Shown here: one piece after another, positions 54,464-61,642 of the stretch
How positions within the stretch are numbered: the first letter of the stretch is position 1
Layout of the letters: every line of letters starts with the position of its first letter
Assembly (NCBI RefSeq): GCF_023824315.1
Contig: NZ_CP098732.1
Location: forward strand, 1,426,001 to 1,490,000
Direction: 5' to 3'
DNA: 64,000 bases
Origin: Acinetobacter tibetensis
Lineage (GTDB): Bacteria > Pseudomonadota > Gammaproteobacteria > Pseudomonadales > Moraxellaceae
Notes under the pieces: model-generated
What the model was told of the DNA's origin: nothing
Database searches by the model: none
The model's input: the letters and a program-made list of their open reading frames with translations, nothing else
Program-made: the position numbers and the translations under genes

Positions 54464-54685
54464 ATGGCTAAACAATCTCGATTCCTATGTATTGGTGGTT
54501 TCCTCAATGGAACTCAAGTGAAAGACCAAGGCGATAGCTTTATCTGTGTGGAAAATGACAAACAAGTGACCTATCGAAAAATGGAAATTTTCCATCAAGA
54601 CTCATGGGATCATGACTATTATGTTTGTGAAACCACGACAGACCAACAAGCACGAAACTGGGTCTATGACATCGAGTCTAATTAA
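54464..54685 (+). CDS. Small hypothetical protein
   Basis: 73 residues, MAKQSRFLCIGGFLNGTQVK, with aromatic and acidic residues and several Asp/His. No family recognised and no clear ribosome site. It could be a small soluble binding protein. No terminator with a T-run in its direction follows. Confidence 0.55.
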   Translation: MAKQSRFLCIGGFLNGTQVKDQGDSFICVENDKQVTYRKMEIFHQDSWDHDYYVCETTTDQQARNWVYDIESN

Positions 54686-54735
54686 TCAAATATATTTTTA
54701 TTCAGTGAGTAAAATTATAACGAAATTTCTGTAAT

Positions 54736-54792
54736 AGACAGACATTAAAAGCCCCCTTATTCAGGGGGCAGGTTGTATAGATATTACTATAC
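54736..54792 (-). repeat. Hairpin element, copy A: terminator of the anion carrier gene
   Basis: On the minus strand GTATAG/CTATAC (54775-54792) is followed by CCCCCT/AGGGGG (54751-54769), then TTTT and ATGTCTG. It lies 34 bp after the carrier's stop. It is clearly similar to the element at 56491-56570 in the same orientation (shared CAGACA, TAAAA, CCCC/GGGG, GTATAG/CTATAC at equal spacing), so one likely derives from the other or both belong to a family. Confidence 0.75.
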
Positions 54793-54825
54793 TTATAAAA
54801 TTTTAATTTTGTTATAGATATTAAA

Positions 54826-56283
54826 TTACCAATAGCCCAGCATCTTCCACCAAAGTCCGCCCAATACAATAAAAATAGCTATATTGATAATGCTCATAGC
54901 AAAACCAGCTTTCCACCATTCACCAAGTGTGGTGTAGCCAGAACCATAAATAATAGGGGAAGTACCTGTTGCATAATGAGTCAGCGTCATCATAATGCTT
55001 GATGCTGCTGCCATAATCAGTGCAAAGAACATTGGAGGAGCACCTAGTGCGATACCTGCAATGTAGAATGCTGAAAACATAGCGGTAATATGTGCAGTAG
55101 TACTGGCAAAAATATAGTGGGCGTACATATAAGCAAATAGTAAAAGCATGGAAGCAGGAACCCACGTTAAGCCAAGCTGTCCAATGCTAGTTTGTAAAAC
55201 ACCAGAAAACCAAGCGATTAAGCCGAGCTTATTTAAAAAGGTTGCCATCATGACCAATGCAGCAAACCAAGTTACCGTATCCCATGCGCTCTTTTGAGTT
55301 AAGACATCATCCCAAGTTAAAACTCCTGTAAGCAGAAGGAGTGATAAACCAATAAATGCGGTTGTGGTTGGGTCTAAAGTCCACATATCACCTAACAGCA
55401 TGGCAGGAATACCTGCCCAGAGTAATAATAAAATTCCAAATACAGCCAACATAATCATTTCATGTAAGGTAATGGGCCCCATTTCTTGTAAACGGTCTTT
55501 GGCAAATTGTGCAGCATTTGGTGTTTTTTTAATTTCAGGTGGGTACATAAAGTAAAGCGCAATCGGCATAAATGCTAATGCGACAACACCTGGTAAAACC
55601 ATTGCCAATGCCCATGTGGTCCAACTCAAATGGATTTGACTATTGGTCGCTTTCGCAATGAGTTCAACGACTAAAGGGTTAGGTGCAGTAGCCGTAATAA
55701 ACATGGCAGAAGTAATAGGATTTGAATGGTAATTGACCAAAGCAAGATATTTACCAATTTTACCTTCAGTGCCTTTTTCTGGATCAGAATCAAAACTCGT
55801 TGCAATCGAGCGCACGATAGGGTGAATAATTCCGCCTCCACGTGCTGTATTACTTGGGGTAACGGGTGCAAGAATGAGTTCAGATAATGCAAGGCTATAG
55901 CCAATACCAATGGTTCTTTTGCCCCAAACTGCAATAAAGTAATAACCTAGTCGTGCACCTAGCCCTGTTTTTTGTAACCCTTTTGAAATCATGATGGATA
56001 TACCAATCAACCAAATAAGAGGGTTAGCAAAGCCACTTAAAGCATCTTTGATGGCATCGCTAGGGTTATCTGCTGTTACTCGGGTTATCGCGACCAGTGC
56101 TATCGCGATAATCGAAATTGCACCAATAGGCATTGCTTTACCAATAATGGCTGAAATAACACCAATAAACATCGCAAATAGAAGCCAAGCATTTGCAGAA
56201 ACATCTTGCGGAATTGGAATGAGAAACCAAATAATAAGGGTAAGTGATACTGAAATTATGGTTGGTATGAGTTTGAATCCCAT
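54826..56283 (-). CDS. Divalent anion:Na+ symporter (DASS family, CitT-like)
   Basis: Starting at 56283 (GGAG site upstream) gives 485 residues with about 12 membrane segments. The family substrate/Na+ motifs are seen as APVTPSNTARGGGI (about residue 142) and the C-terminal pair in HYATGTSPIIYGSGYTTLGE (about 437). DASS carriers take up dicarboxylates such as succinate, 2-oxoglutarate or tartrate, or citrate; the exact substrate is not clear. It is bounded by two copies of a hairpin element. Confidence 0.88.
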   Translation of the reverse strand: MGFKLIPTIISVSLTLIIWFLIPIPQDVSANAWLLFAMFIGVISAIIGKAMPIGAISIIAIALVAITRVTADNPSDAIKDALSGFANPLIWLIGISIMISKGLQKTGLGARLGYYFIAVWGKRTIGIGYSLALSELILAPVTPSNTARGGGIIHPIVRSIATSFDSDPEKGTEGKIGKYLALVNYHSNPITSAMFITATAPNPLVVELIAKATNSQIHLSWTTWALAMVLPGVVALAFMPIALYFMYPPEIKKTPNAAQFAKDRLQEMGPITLHEMIMLAVFGILLLLWAGIPAMLLGDMWTLDPTTTAFIGLSLLLLTGVLTWDDVLTQKSAWDTVTWFAALVMMATFLNKLGLIAWFSGVLQTSIGQLGLTWVPASMLLLFAYMYAHYIFASTTAHITAMFSAFYIAGIALGAPPMFFALIMAAASSIMMTLTHYATGTSPIIYGSGYTTLGEWWKAGFAMSIINIAIFIVLGGLWWKMLGYW

Positions 56284-56490
56284 TGAATCGTACTCCAAAA
56301 ATATAGTTATTATGTGATTTATAATGAACAGTGATTTTGTTGAAGTCTAGTGTGCTTAACATATTGTCAATAAAAGAAAGATTTCAATTTTGTCTAGCGA
56401 ATGATTGACTTCAATAAGAATTTAATGCTGCTCAATTCATTTATTCTTAATAGCAGTTTATATGTTTATTATGAATCTATAGTTTCAAAC

Positions 56491-56577
56491 AGACAATAAA
56501 AAACCCCACTTTCGTGGGGCTAGTCGTATAGCTCTCGCTATACTCATATAAGGCTCATCTCATACTGAGCATATTAA
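56491..56577 (-). ncRNA. Candidate small RNA / hairpin element, copy B
   Basis: On the minus strand three hairpins follow each other: GCTCA/TGAGC (56553-56570), GTATAGC/GCTATAC with GAGA loop (56526-56543), CCCCAC/GTGGGG with GAAA loop (56504-56519), then T6. A TTTACT-16-TATGTT promoter would start a transcript almost exactly at the first hairpin, giving about 80 nt. It could equally be the 3' end of the Lrp-type gene. The compact three-stem layout and its partial repeat at 54736-54792 favour a structured RNA family. Confidence 0.5.
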
Positions 56578-56605
56578 AACATACATCTGCATGAATTGCA
56601 GTAAA
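56578..56605 (-). promoter_or_regulatory. Candidate promoter for the small RNA
   Basis: Minus-strand TTTACT (plus 56600-56605) and TATGTT (plus 56578-56583) with 16 bp between. Only moderate agreement with consensus. Confidence 0.35.
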
Positions 56606-56616
56606 AGAGTTATGGA

Positions 56617-57102
56617 TTATTCAATTAACATTAAATCTGAAGTTGTTGCAGATTTAAGTGGTCGTAAAGCAAACGTCGAGCGAGTATGTCGAATTCCTTT
56701 AATCGAATACAGTTTTTTCCTTAAAAAACGTTCATAGTGTTCAGCATTTTTCACAGCAACTTTGACTAAATAATCATAATCTCCTGTAACCAAATGAGCT
56801 TCAATCACTTCGGGAATGTCTGCTAAAGTTTGGCTAAATTGCTCCAAAATTTCATCGTCATGCCGTTCTAGCGTGATTTCGATAAAGAATAATTCATTGA
56901 TGCCAATTGCCTTTGGATTAATATTGGCGGTATAGCCATCAATGATTTTTAGAGTTTCCAAACGTTTTAAACGTGTCCAACAAGGGGAGGAGGAAAGTCC
57001 AACTTCATCTGCGAGTTGTGCAACTGTAAGTCTACCGTTTTGTCTCAAGGCAGATAAAATCTTCCGATCAATTTTATCTAGTGTATATTCTGTGCTGTTC
57101 AA
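56617..57102 (-). CDS. Lrp/AsnC-family transcriptional regulator
   Basis: 161 residues. The N-terminal helix-turn-helix (LDKIDRKILSALRQNGRLTV then LADEVGLSSSPCWTRLKRLE, residues 8-50) and the C-terminal ligand-binding domain with GDYDYLVKVAV (about 107) are standard. Such regulators sense amino acids or related metabolites. It lies 333 bp upstream of the anion carrier on the same strand but the small RNA/terminator element separates them. Confidence 0.92.
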   Translation of the reverse strand: MNSTEYTLDKIDRKILSALRQNGRLTVAQLADEVGLSSSPCWTRLKRLETLKIIDGYTANINPKAIGINELFFIEITLERHDDEILEQFSQTLADIPEVIEAHLVTGDYDYLVKVAVKNAEHYERFLRKKLYSIKGIRHTRSTFALRPLKSATTSDLMLIE

Positions 57103-57607
57103 AATTCATTCCATAGAAGAATCTTCTTTAAAATATAAATATACTTCATTCTTATGCTGAAATTTTTTTAAATCACTTTAAATACAGCAGATAATTGTGC
57201 AAGTTAATGATTAAACTAGATATATAAATTATCACTGAATGGGTTAAAAGTGATAATTGAACCAATAGCATCTTTAGGGAAGGGTGACTTAAAGATGCTA
57301 TTGGTTCATCTTATGACTCACTTTCTTTGCATAATCAGTGAAATTGATCACAACCTGTATAATCATTGACAAAAATTCTTAAAAAAAATATGGATTAAAT
57401 TTTTGAGCATTTATGGTTTTGTTATAACCTATATTCTAATTATATCTTATTGATTTAAATGAAATCATAATTTTGCAATTGATTGATTTAAAAGATGAAT
57501 AATCGTCTTTTAACTATACGTATAAGCCTTAATTACCTAATTTAGGGGATGTCAGACAGAATCATCTAGGATTAGAATAATGAGGTCTATTCAACTCGGA
57601 CGGAGTT
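57103..57607. other. 505-bp intergenic region with tandem hairpins
   Basis: No supported gene. It contains the divergent promoters of the Lrp-type gene and of the next gene, a TATAAT at 57358-57363 without a clear -35, and two adjoining inverted repeats described separately. Confidence 0.7.
57227..57308. repeat. Two adjoining perfect hairpins (10 bp and 19 bp stems)
   Basis: AATTATCACT/AGTGATAATT (57227-57236 and 57249-57258) is followed, sharing one base, by a 19-bp perfect inverted repeat (57258-57276 and 57290-57308) with a 13-nt loop GGGAAGGGTGACT. The first loop also holds GGG (GAATGGGTTAAA). No T-run follows on the plus strand. A structured RNA, regulatory site or mobile-repeat relic are possible. 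Confidence 0.85.
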
Positions 57608-58339
57608 ATGAATATTTCTGAAACAATAACAGATTATAAGAAGTTATTACCTGAACATCAGAACCAATATCTAGAACAACTTTTAGCATTTGACCGTATG
57701 ATTTTTCCTGATACCTGTAAGCAAGAATTGCATGATTTTATGCATGATTCTGATGCGATATCGGTGCAAGTAGTCGAGTATTTTGATGGCGTTCGTTTAA
57801 TTGGGTATAACAGTATTCTTATATTAAAACTGAGTATCCGTGAAAAGAATATTTTTGTGGCGAATTCTCGCGGGTCATTTTTACCCAACTATCAGCGCGC
57901 CAACAAAACCATTAATTCGGTCATTAAAGTGGCAATACAACATAGTATCAAACATCCACTTCTTCCCTTGTGGATTGTCATGACCTTAATGCAACCTAAA
58001 GCTTATGCTTTACTTGCATCTTGTGCACAGAATTTTTATCCACGTATTGATATGGATACACCTCAGGACTACCTTGAAATACTTAAATTAATTGCATTGA
58101 GAAAATCTGATGTGCAAAAACGTGGGGAAGATATTTATGTACATCCTCGAGTAATCCCTGAAACAGCCTTAGATGAATCGATTCATATTCATGAACAGGC
58201 TAATCAACATATCGATTTCTTTATGCAACACACACCAGATTTCTTTGATGGAATGGGCATGGTGTGTGTGAGTAAACTCAATACCAAAATGTTGACAGAA
58301 GCTGCAATATTGAGTGCGATTGAACGTGCGGTAAGCTAA
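57608..58339 (+). CDS. Hypothetical protein, possibly acetyltransferase-like
   Basis: 243 residues, soluble. A stretch with IFVANSRGSFLPNYQRANKT then INSVIKVAI (about residues 80-112) resembles the GNAT acetyl-CoA-binding region (R/G-rich loop before a helix), but no full GNAT fold can be assigned by eye. The rest is unrecognised. The start ATG follows GGACGGAG. It converges on thiM with only 30 bp between stops. Confidence 0.6.
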   Translation: MNISETITDYKKLLPEHQNQYLEQLLAFDRMIFPDTCKQELHDFMHDSDAISVQVVEYFDGVRLIGYNSILILKLSIREKNIFVANSRGSFLPNYQRANKTINSVIKVAIQHSIKHPLLPLWIVMTLMQPKAYALLASCAQNFYPRIDMDTPQDYLEILKLIALRKSDVQKRGEDIYVHPRVIPETALDESIHIHEQANQHIDFFMQHTPDFFDGMGMVCVSKLNTKMLTEAAILSAIERAVS

Positions 58340-58369
58340 GCGAATCAGCGTTACAGGAGACTCACTTTC

Positions 58370-59239
58370 TTAACGATTGATGATTTTCACATCCGCATAT
58401 TCGTGCAATAGCTCTGCGTTAATACGATCTAAAGCATCTAAGAAAGCCACATTAAATGAACCTACAGTTTGTGCTGTTTGGTATGCTAATTGTCCTGCTA
58501 CAGCAAAATGCACATGTGCGGCCAAAGTGGCAGTCGTAACATCGGTTACAGCACAATAAGCTGCAATTAAAGCACCAAGCGCACAACCGGTTGCAGTCAC
58601 ACGTGGTTGTAAAAAGCTACCGCCATTCACTTGAATGACGCTGTTCAATTCTTTAGAAAGAATAAAATCGGATTCTCCTGAAATCGCAATACACTCAGCA
58701 TGGTCTAACAAAGCCCAAGCTTGTACATAGACTTCAGCACTATCCAGTGTGCTATCTACCCCTTTACCTGCAACCTGATTACCCGCCAGTCCACTTATTT
58801 CAGAAGCATTCCCTCGAATCACTGTAGGTTGATATTGCAACAATTCATTGGTCATTTCCGAGCGCCAAGATAAAATGTTGCCATAACCGACGGGGTCAAG
58901 TATCCAAGGAATAGAAGCTTGATGCGCGGTATTGGCAGAAATTTGCATTGCCTGCATTTGTTCCGTTGTTGGTGTACCTAAATTAATACTGAGTGCACTA
59001 CTAATACGAGTGAAACTTTCTGCTTCAAAGGGGTTATCAATCATGGCGGGGGAAGCGCCACAGGCAAGTAGAACATTGGCTACATAATTGGCTGCGACAC
59101 TATTGGTAATACATTGCACTAAAGGTTGAGTTGCACGAAGTTGGGTATGCGCTTCAACAATTTTTTGTAGTAATGGTGCAGTTTGATCCACTAGATTATC
59201 CTGAAGGTCAATTATGGGTTGGTTTGAAAGTATAGACAT
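58370..59239 (-). CDS. thiM: Hydroxyethylthiazole kinase
   Basis: 289 residues from the ATG at 59239 (GGTGA 5 nt upstream; the ATG at 59251 directly follows the upstream stop and is less well placed). The segments PLVQCITNSVAANYVANVLL, GASPAMIDNPFEAESF and WILDPVGYG match ThiM, and the catalytic Cys lies in VTATGCALGALIAAY (about 226). It phosphorylates the thiazole alcohol to salvage it for thiamine. The N-terminus is about 20 residues longer than in many ThiM proteins. No TPP riboswitch was seen upstream. Confidence 0.92.
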   Translation of the reverse strand: MSILSNQPIIDLQDNLVDQTAPLLQKIVEAHTQLRATQPLVQCITNSVAANYVANVLLACGASPAMIDNPFEAESFTRISSALSINLGTPTTEQMQAMQISANTAHQASIPWILDPVGYGNILSWRSEMTNELLQYQPTVIRGNASEISGLAGNQVAGKGVDSTLDSAEVYVQAWALLDHAECIAISGESDFILSKELNSVIQVNGGSFLQPRVTATGCALGALIAAYCAVTDVTTATLAAHVHFAVAGQLAYQTAQTVGSFNVAFLDALDRINAELLHEYADVKIINR

Positions 59240-59251
59240 GATGTTCACCAT

Positions 59252-60409
59252 TCACCGTGTGAAATAGTGGTCCTGATGCTTACAACGTCGACAAAATAAT
59301 GACACATATTCTTCGGCATCATAGTCAACGGCTAAGTCGTTAGAACCACAATACATACAGCGTTTGACTGAATAAAAGTTTAAACGCGGTTCAATTTTCT
59401 TCCACGAACGCCACCCAGGTTGAAAGAAAATACGTTCATCATAACCAAGAAACTTAAAAAATAGGATTTCACTCATTTTACTGAGGGGCATAGTTGGTAA
59501 ACGAGGAAGTGTAGATGTTTCCCATTTTTCTGCGAGAGATCGTTCTCGATACTGCTGAACAGTTTTTTTGAGTAAGTTGGTATTAATGAAGTTCTCATTG
59601 CGTGGCTTAAGCGCTTTTTGTTCATGTAGATATTCTAATGCAGTTTGGATGAGATAATAAATCTGACCCACCGCGAGAGTATCCATTAAACGATAACAAA
59701 AGGTTTGAAAGCTCTGATTCCCTGCAATTTGAACCCCCCAAGATTTGCAGTAATATTGCATGAACTGAACGATTTCTTGATATAAGATCAAATACAGCGT
59801 GTTTTTAACTTCGTCAGCGTCTTTAAATGGGATACCGAGTTTTAAATTTTCGTAAAACCAATGTCTGAGTTGTTGGGTAATACTGAATAAACTCGGTTCT
59901 GTATAACCTTCTAGACGAACATTGACATAATATTCATGCGCTTCTTCTGCGAAATCTTTGGCAATTAAAATTTGGTCTTTTAACAGTTGCTTGAGCAAGG
60001 TACTTTGAAAATAATAATTGGGGGTAATGGGCTGATATTTAATTTTTTCCCAGTGAATAAATTCGTCATGTGCTGAATATTCCTGAATCTGATTATCCAG
60101 AATACTGAGTAAAAACAGTTTGTGTAGAAAGCTAAGTTGGCGCAGTTCTAGCTCTACAATCTCTTTCTTTTTGAGTTTACGTTGTTCTTGCAGTCGCGTT
60201 TCTTGCAGTAGCTTTTTACGTTTTGAAGCACAACTGTCACAGTGGCAAGTGAATTTATCCGACTGAAATACCCGATGCGCACAGTGACTACATTCATGGA
60301 ATTGCACATCTTGATCATATTGTTCTGCTTCTATCCAATACATTGCTGCCTGACAAAGCGGACAAGTTGTGCTTTCATCCAGTTGTTTTTGCAGAATTTG
60401 GAGCAGCAT
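59252..60409 (-). CDS. Protein with zinc-ribbon-like Cys clusters at both ends, unknown function
   Basis: 385 residues. N-terminal CxxC pairs C16/C19 and C40/C43, then C55-x-C57-xx-C60; C-terminal CxxC pairs C351/C354 and C373/C376. The first four and the last four fit zinc ribbons. The central 280 residues are helical, charged and without a membrane helix, beginning with a Lys/Glu-rich coiled stretch (QEQRKLKKKEIVELELRQ). No family recognised. Its TGA stop is followed at once by ATG of thiM, so the two genes are likely co-transcribed. Confidence 0.7.
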   Translation of the reverse strand: MLLQILQKQLDESTTCPLCQAAMYWIEAEQYDQDVQFHECSHCAHRVFQSDKFTCHCDSCASKRKKLLQETRLQEQRKLKKKEIVELELRQLSFLHKLFLLSILDNQIQEYSAHDEFIHWEKIKYQPITPNYYFQSTLLKQLLKDQILIAKDFAEEAHEYYVNVRLEGYTEPSLFSITQQLRHWFYENLKLGIPFKDADEVKNTLYLILYQEIVQFMQYYCKSWGVQIAGNQSFQTFCYRLMDTLAVGQIYYLIQTALEYLHEQKALKPRNENFINTNLLKKTVQQYRERSLAEKWETSTLPRLPTMPLSKMSEILFFKFLGYDERIFFQPGWRSWKKIEPRLNFYSVKRCMYCGSNDLAVDYDAEEYVSLFCRRCKHQDHYFTR

Positions 60410-60520
60410 GGTTAGTCATCGAATAATTGAATCAGTGTTTAAGATTATACACCGTTTAGGTATTGTTCAGAGTTGAACTGTTAAGCATTTATGCAAAGCT
60501 TTGCTGATGTTTTGCAAATA

Positions 60521-60550
60521 AAAAGAGCTACTGCTTCGAGTAGCTCTTTA
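60521..60550 (-). terminator. Terminator after the 87-residue gene
   Basis: AAAGAGCTACT pairs with AGTAGCTCTTT (11 bp) around 6 nt; the minus-strand tail is TTTATTTG. Confidence 0.85.
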
Positions 60551-60572
60551 TTCGTTAGCGGTTAGAAAGAAT

Positions 60573-60836
60573 TTAATAGGCTGCTGGGCAAGGCAGGGTT
60601 TCGTCATCTTCTCCGAGTTGTTTGGCATAAATTAAAGCTTTCACTTTTTTGGAAGGAATTTTTTTGCTTCCTAATGCATCATATTGATTTAAAACGCTGC
60701 TGACTTCTTGCGCTTGTATTGGAATACCTTCGCAACACATAAATGTGGCAATCACTTTATGATCGATGCCTGCTGCGTGTAAGCTTTGCATGACTTTAAT
60801 ATTTTCCGTACGAATCAAATGTTCTTTGATATACAT
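60573..60836 (-). CDS. Small hypothetical protein
   Basis: Starting at 60836 (GAGGTG site 4 nt upstream) gives 87 residues: MYIKEHLIRTENIKVMQSLH, a Cys pair (MCC), a Lys-rich stretch and C-terminal ETLPCPAAY. The open frame upstream of 60836 lacks a ribosome site. Helical with a weak resemblance to small DNA-binding proteins, but no family can be named. A strong terminator follows. Confidence 0.65.
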   Translation of the reverse strand: MYIKEHLIRTENIKVMQSLHAAGIDHKVIATFMCCEGIPIQAQEVSSVLNQYDALGSKKIPSKKVKALIYAKQLGEDDETLPCPAAY

Positions 60837-61000
60837 CTTGCACCTCGTTTTTATTTTGCTGATTTTTATAGTGCGCTTTGCACATCTATTTACAAGCAAA
60901 AAACGTGCACAAATTGTAGTCAGTTTGAAAGATAAGTCATAAAAATGTCACCCGCACCAGTGATACGAAACGGTGTGTAACTGAAATAGGGACGTATGCG

Positions 61001-61444
61001 CTAAATACACTGTAATTTACGGGCTATGAGTGTCTGATTCACTTTTTGTTTTTGTTCATCTGCTAGATAATTTTGATAAGTTGTTATAGCACCTGATTGC
61101 TTCGCAGTATAGATCACGGCATAAATCCGTGCACCTTGCAGAATAATTTCATATTGTCCTGTATTGCGTTGGGAATTACGTTCGTTGAAAAAAAGGTGCT
61201 GTTCATAGGGACGATCTTCTGCCATTTCAATATTTTCAGTTTTTATATAATGCAAAGAAATGGGTTTTAAATAAGGAAAATACATCAGTTTTATTGTTTG
61301 CTCATTTTGAACTGGGGCAACCAAAACAAAATGATGTTGTTGATCCGACCCCAAACATTCTATGTATTCAATAGTTGGCGCGGCAATTGCAACGGATGCA
61401 AAACTTGACAAGATGATGCCGTAAATCAGGTGTTGTATTTTCAT
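61001..61444 (-). CDS. Hypothetical secreted protein
   Basis: 147 residues: signal peptide MKIQHLIYGIILSSFASVAI cleaved near AIAAP, then a small beta-rich domain with one Cys at each end (ECLGSD near the start, LQCI at the end) that could form a disulfide. Probably periplasmic. No family recognised. Divergent from pepN, with 198 bp between. Confidence 0.68.
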   Translation of the reverse strand: MKIQHLIYGIILSSFASVAIAAPTIEYIECLGSDQQHHFVLVAPVQNEQTIKLMYFPYLKPISLHYIKTENIEMAEDRPYEQHLFFNERNSQRNTGQYEIILQGARIYAVIYTAKQSGAITTYQNYLADEQKQKVNQTLIARKLQCI

Positions 61445-61642
61445 TTTTAGCCGACATACTCATAGAGGAGGAATAAAGCGTATAAATAAAATACATCTCC
61501 TTAAAATTATGCGCAATCATGATTGAAATGCAGAAAATAAACACCCATATTGAATGATAAACAAGGGCAAAGATACTTGTACTGTGGTGAATGATTTTAC
61601 GCAATGCAAAAGTCAATGCTAAAAAGACAAATAGGAAATGAT

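Noticed and set aside
53348..54685. Toxin-antitoxin or defence pair made of the orphan gene and the 73-residue gene
   Set aside because: They are 123 bp apart, share no coupling, and neither has a recognisable toxin, nuclease or antitoxin motif.
60410..60572. TPP riboswitch upstream of the thiM unit
   Set aside because: The conserved CTGAGA and ACCTGA-type blocks of the thi-box are absent.
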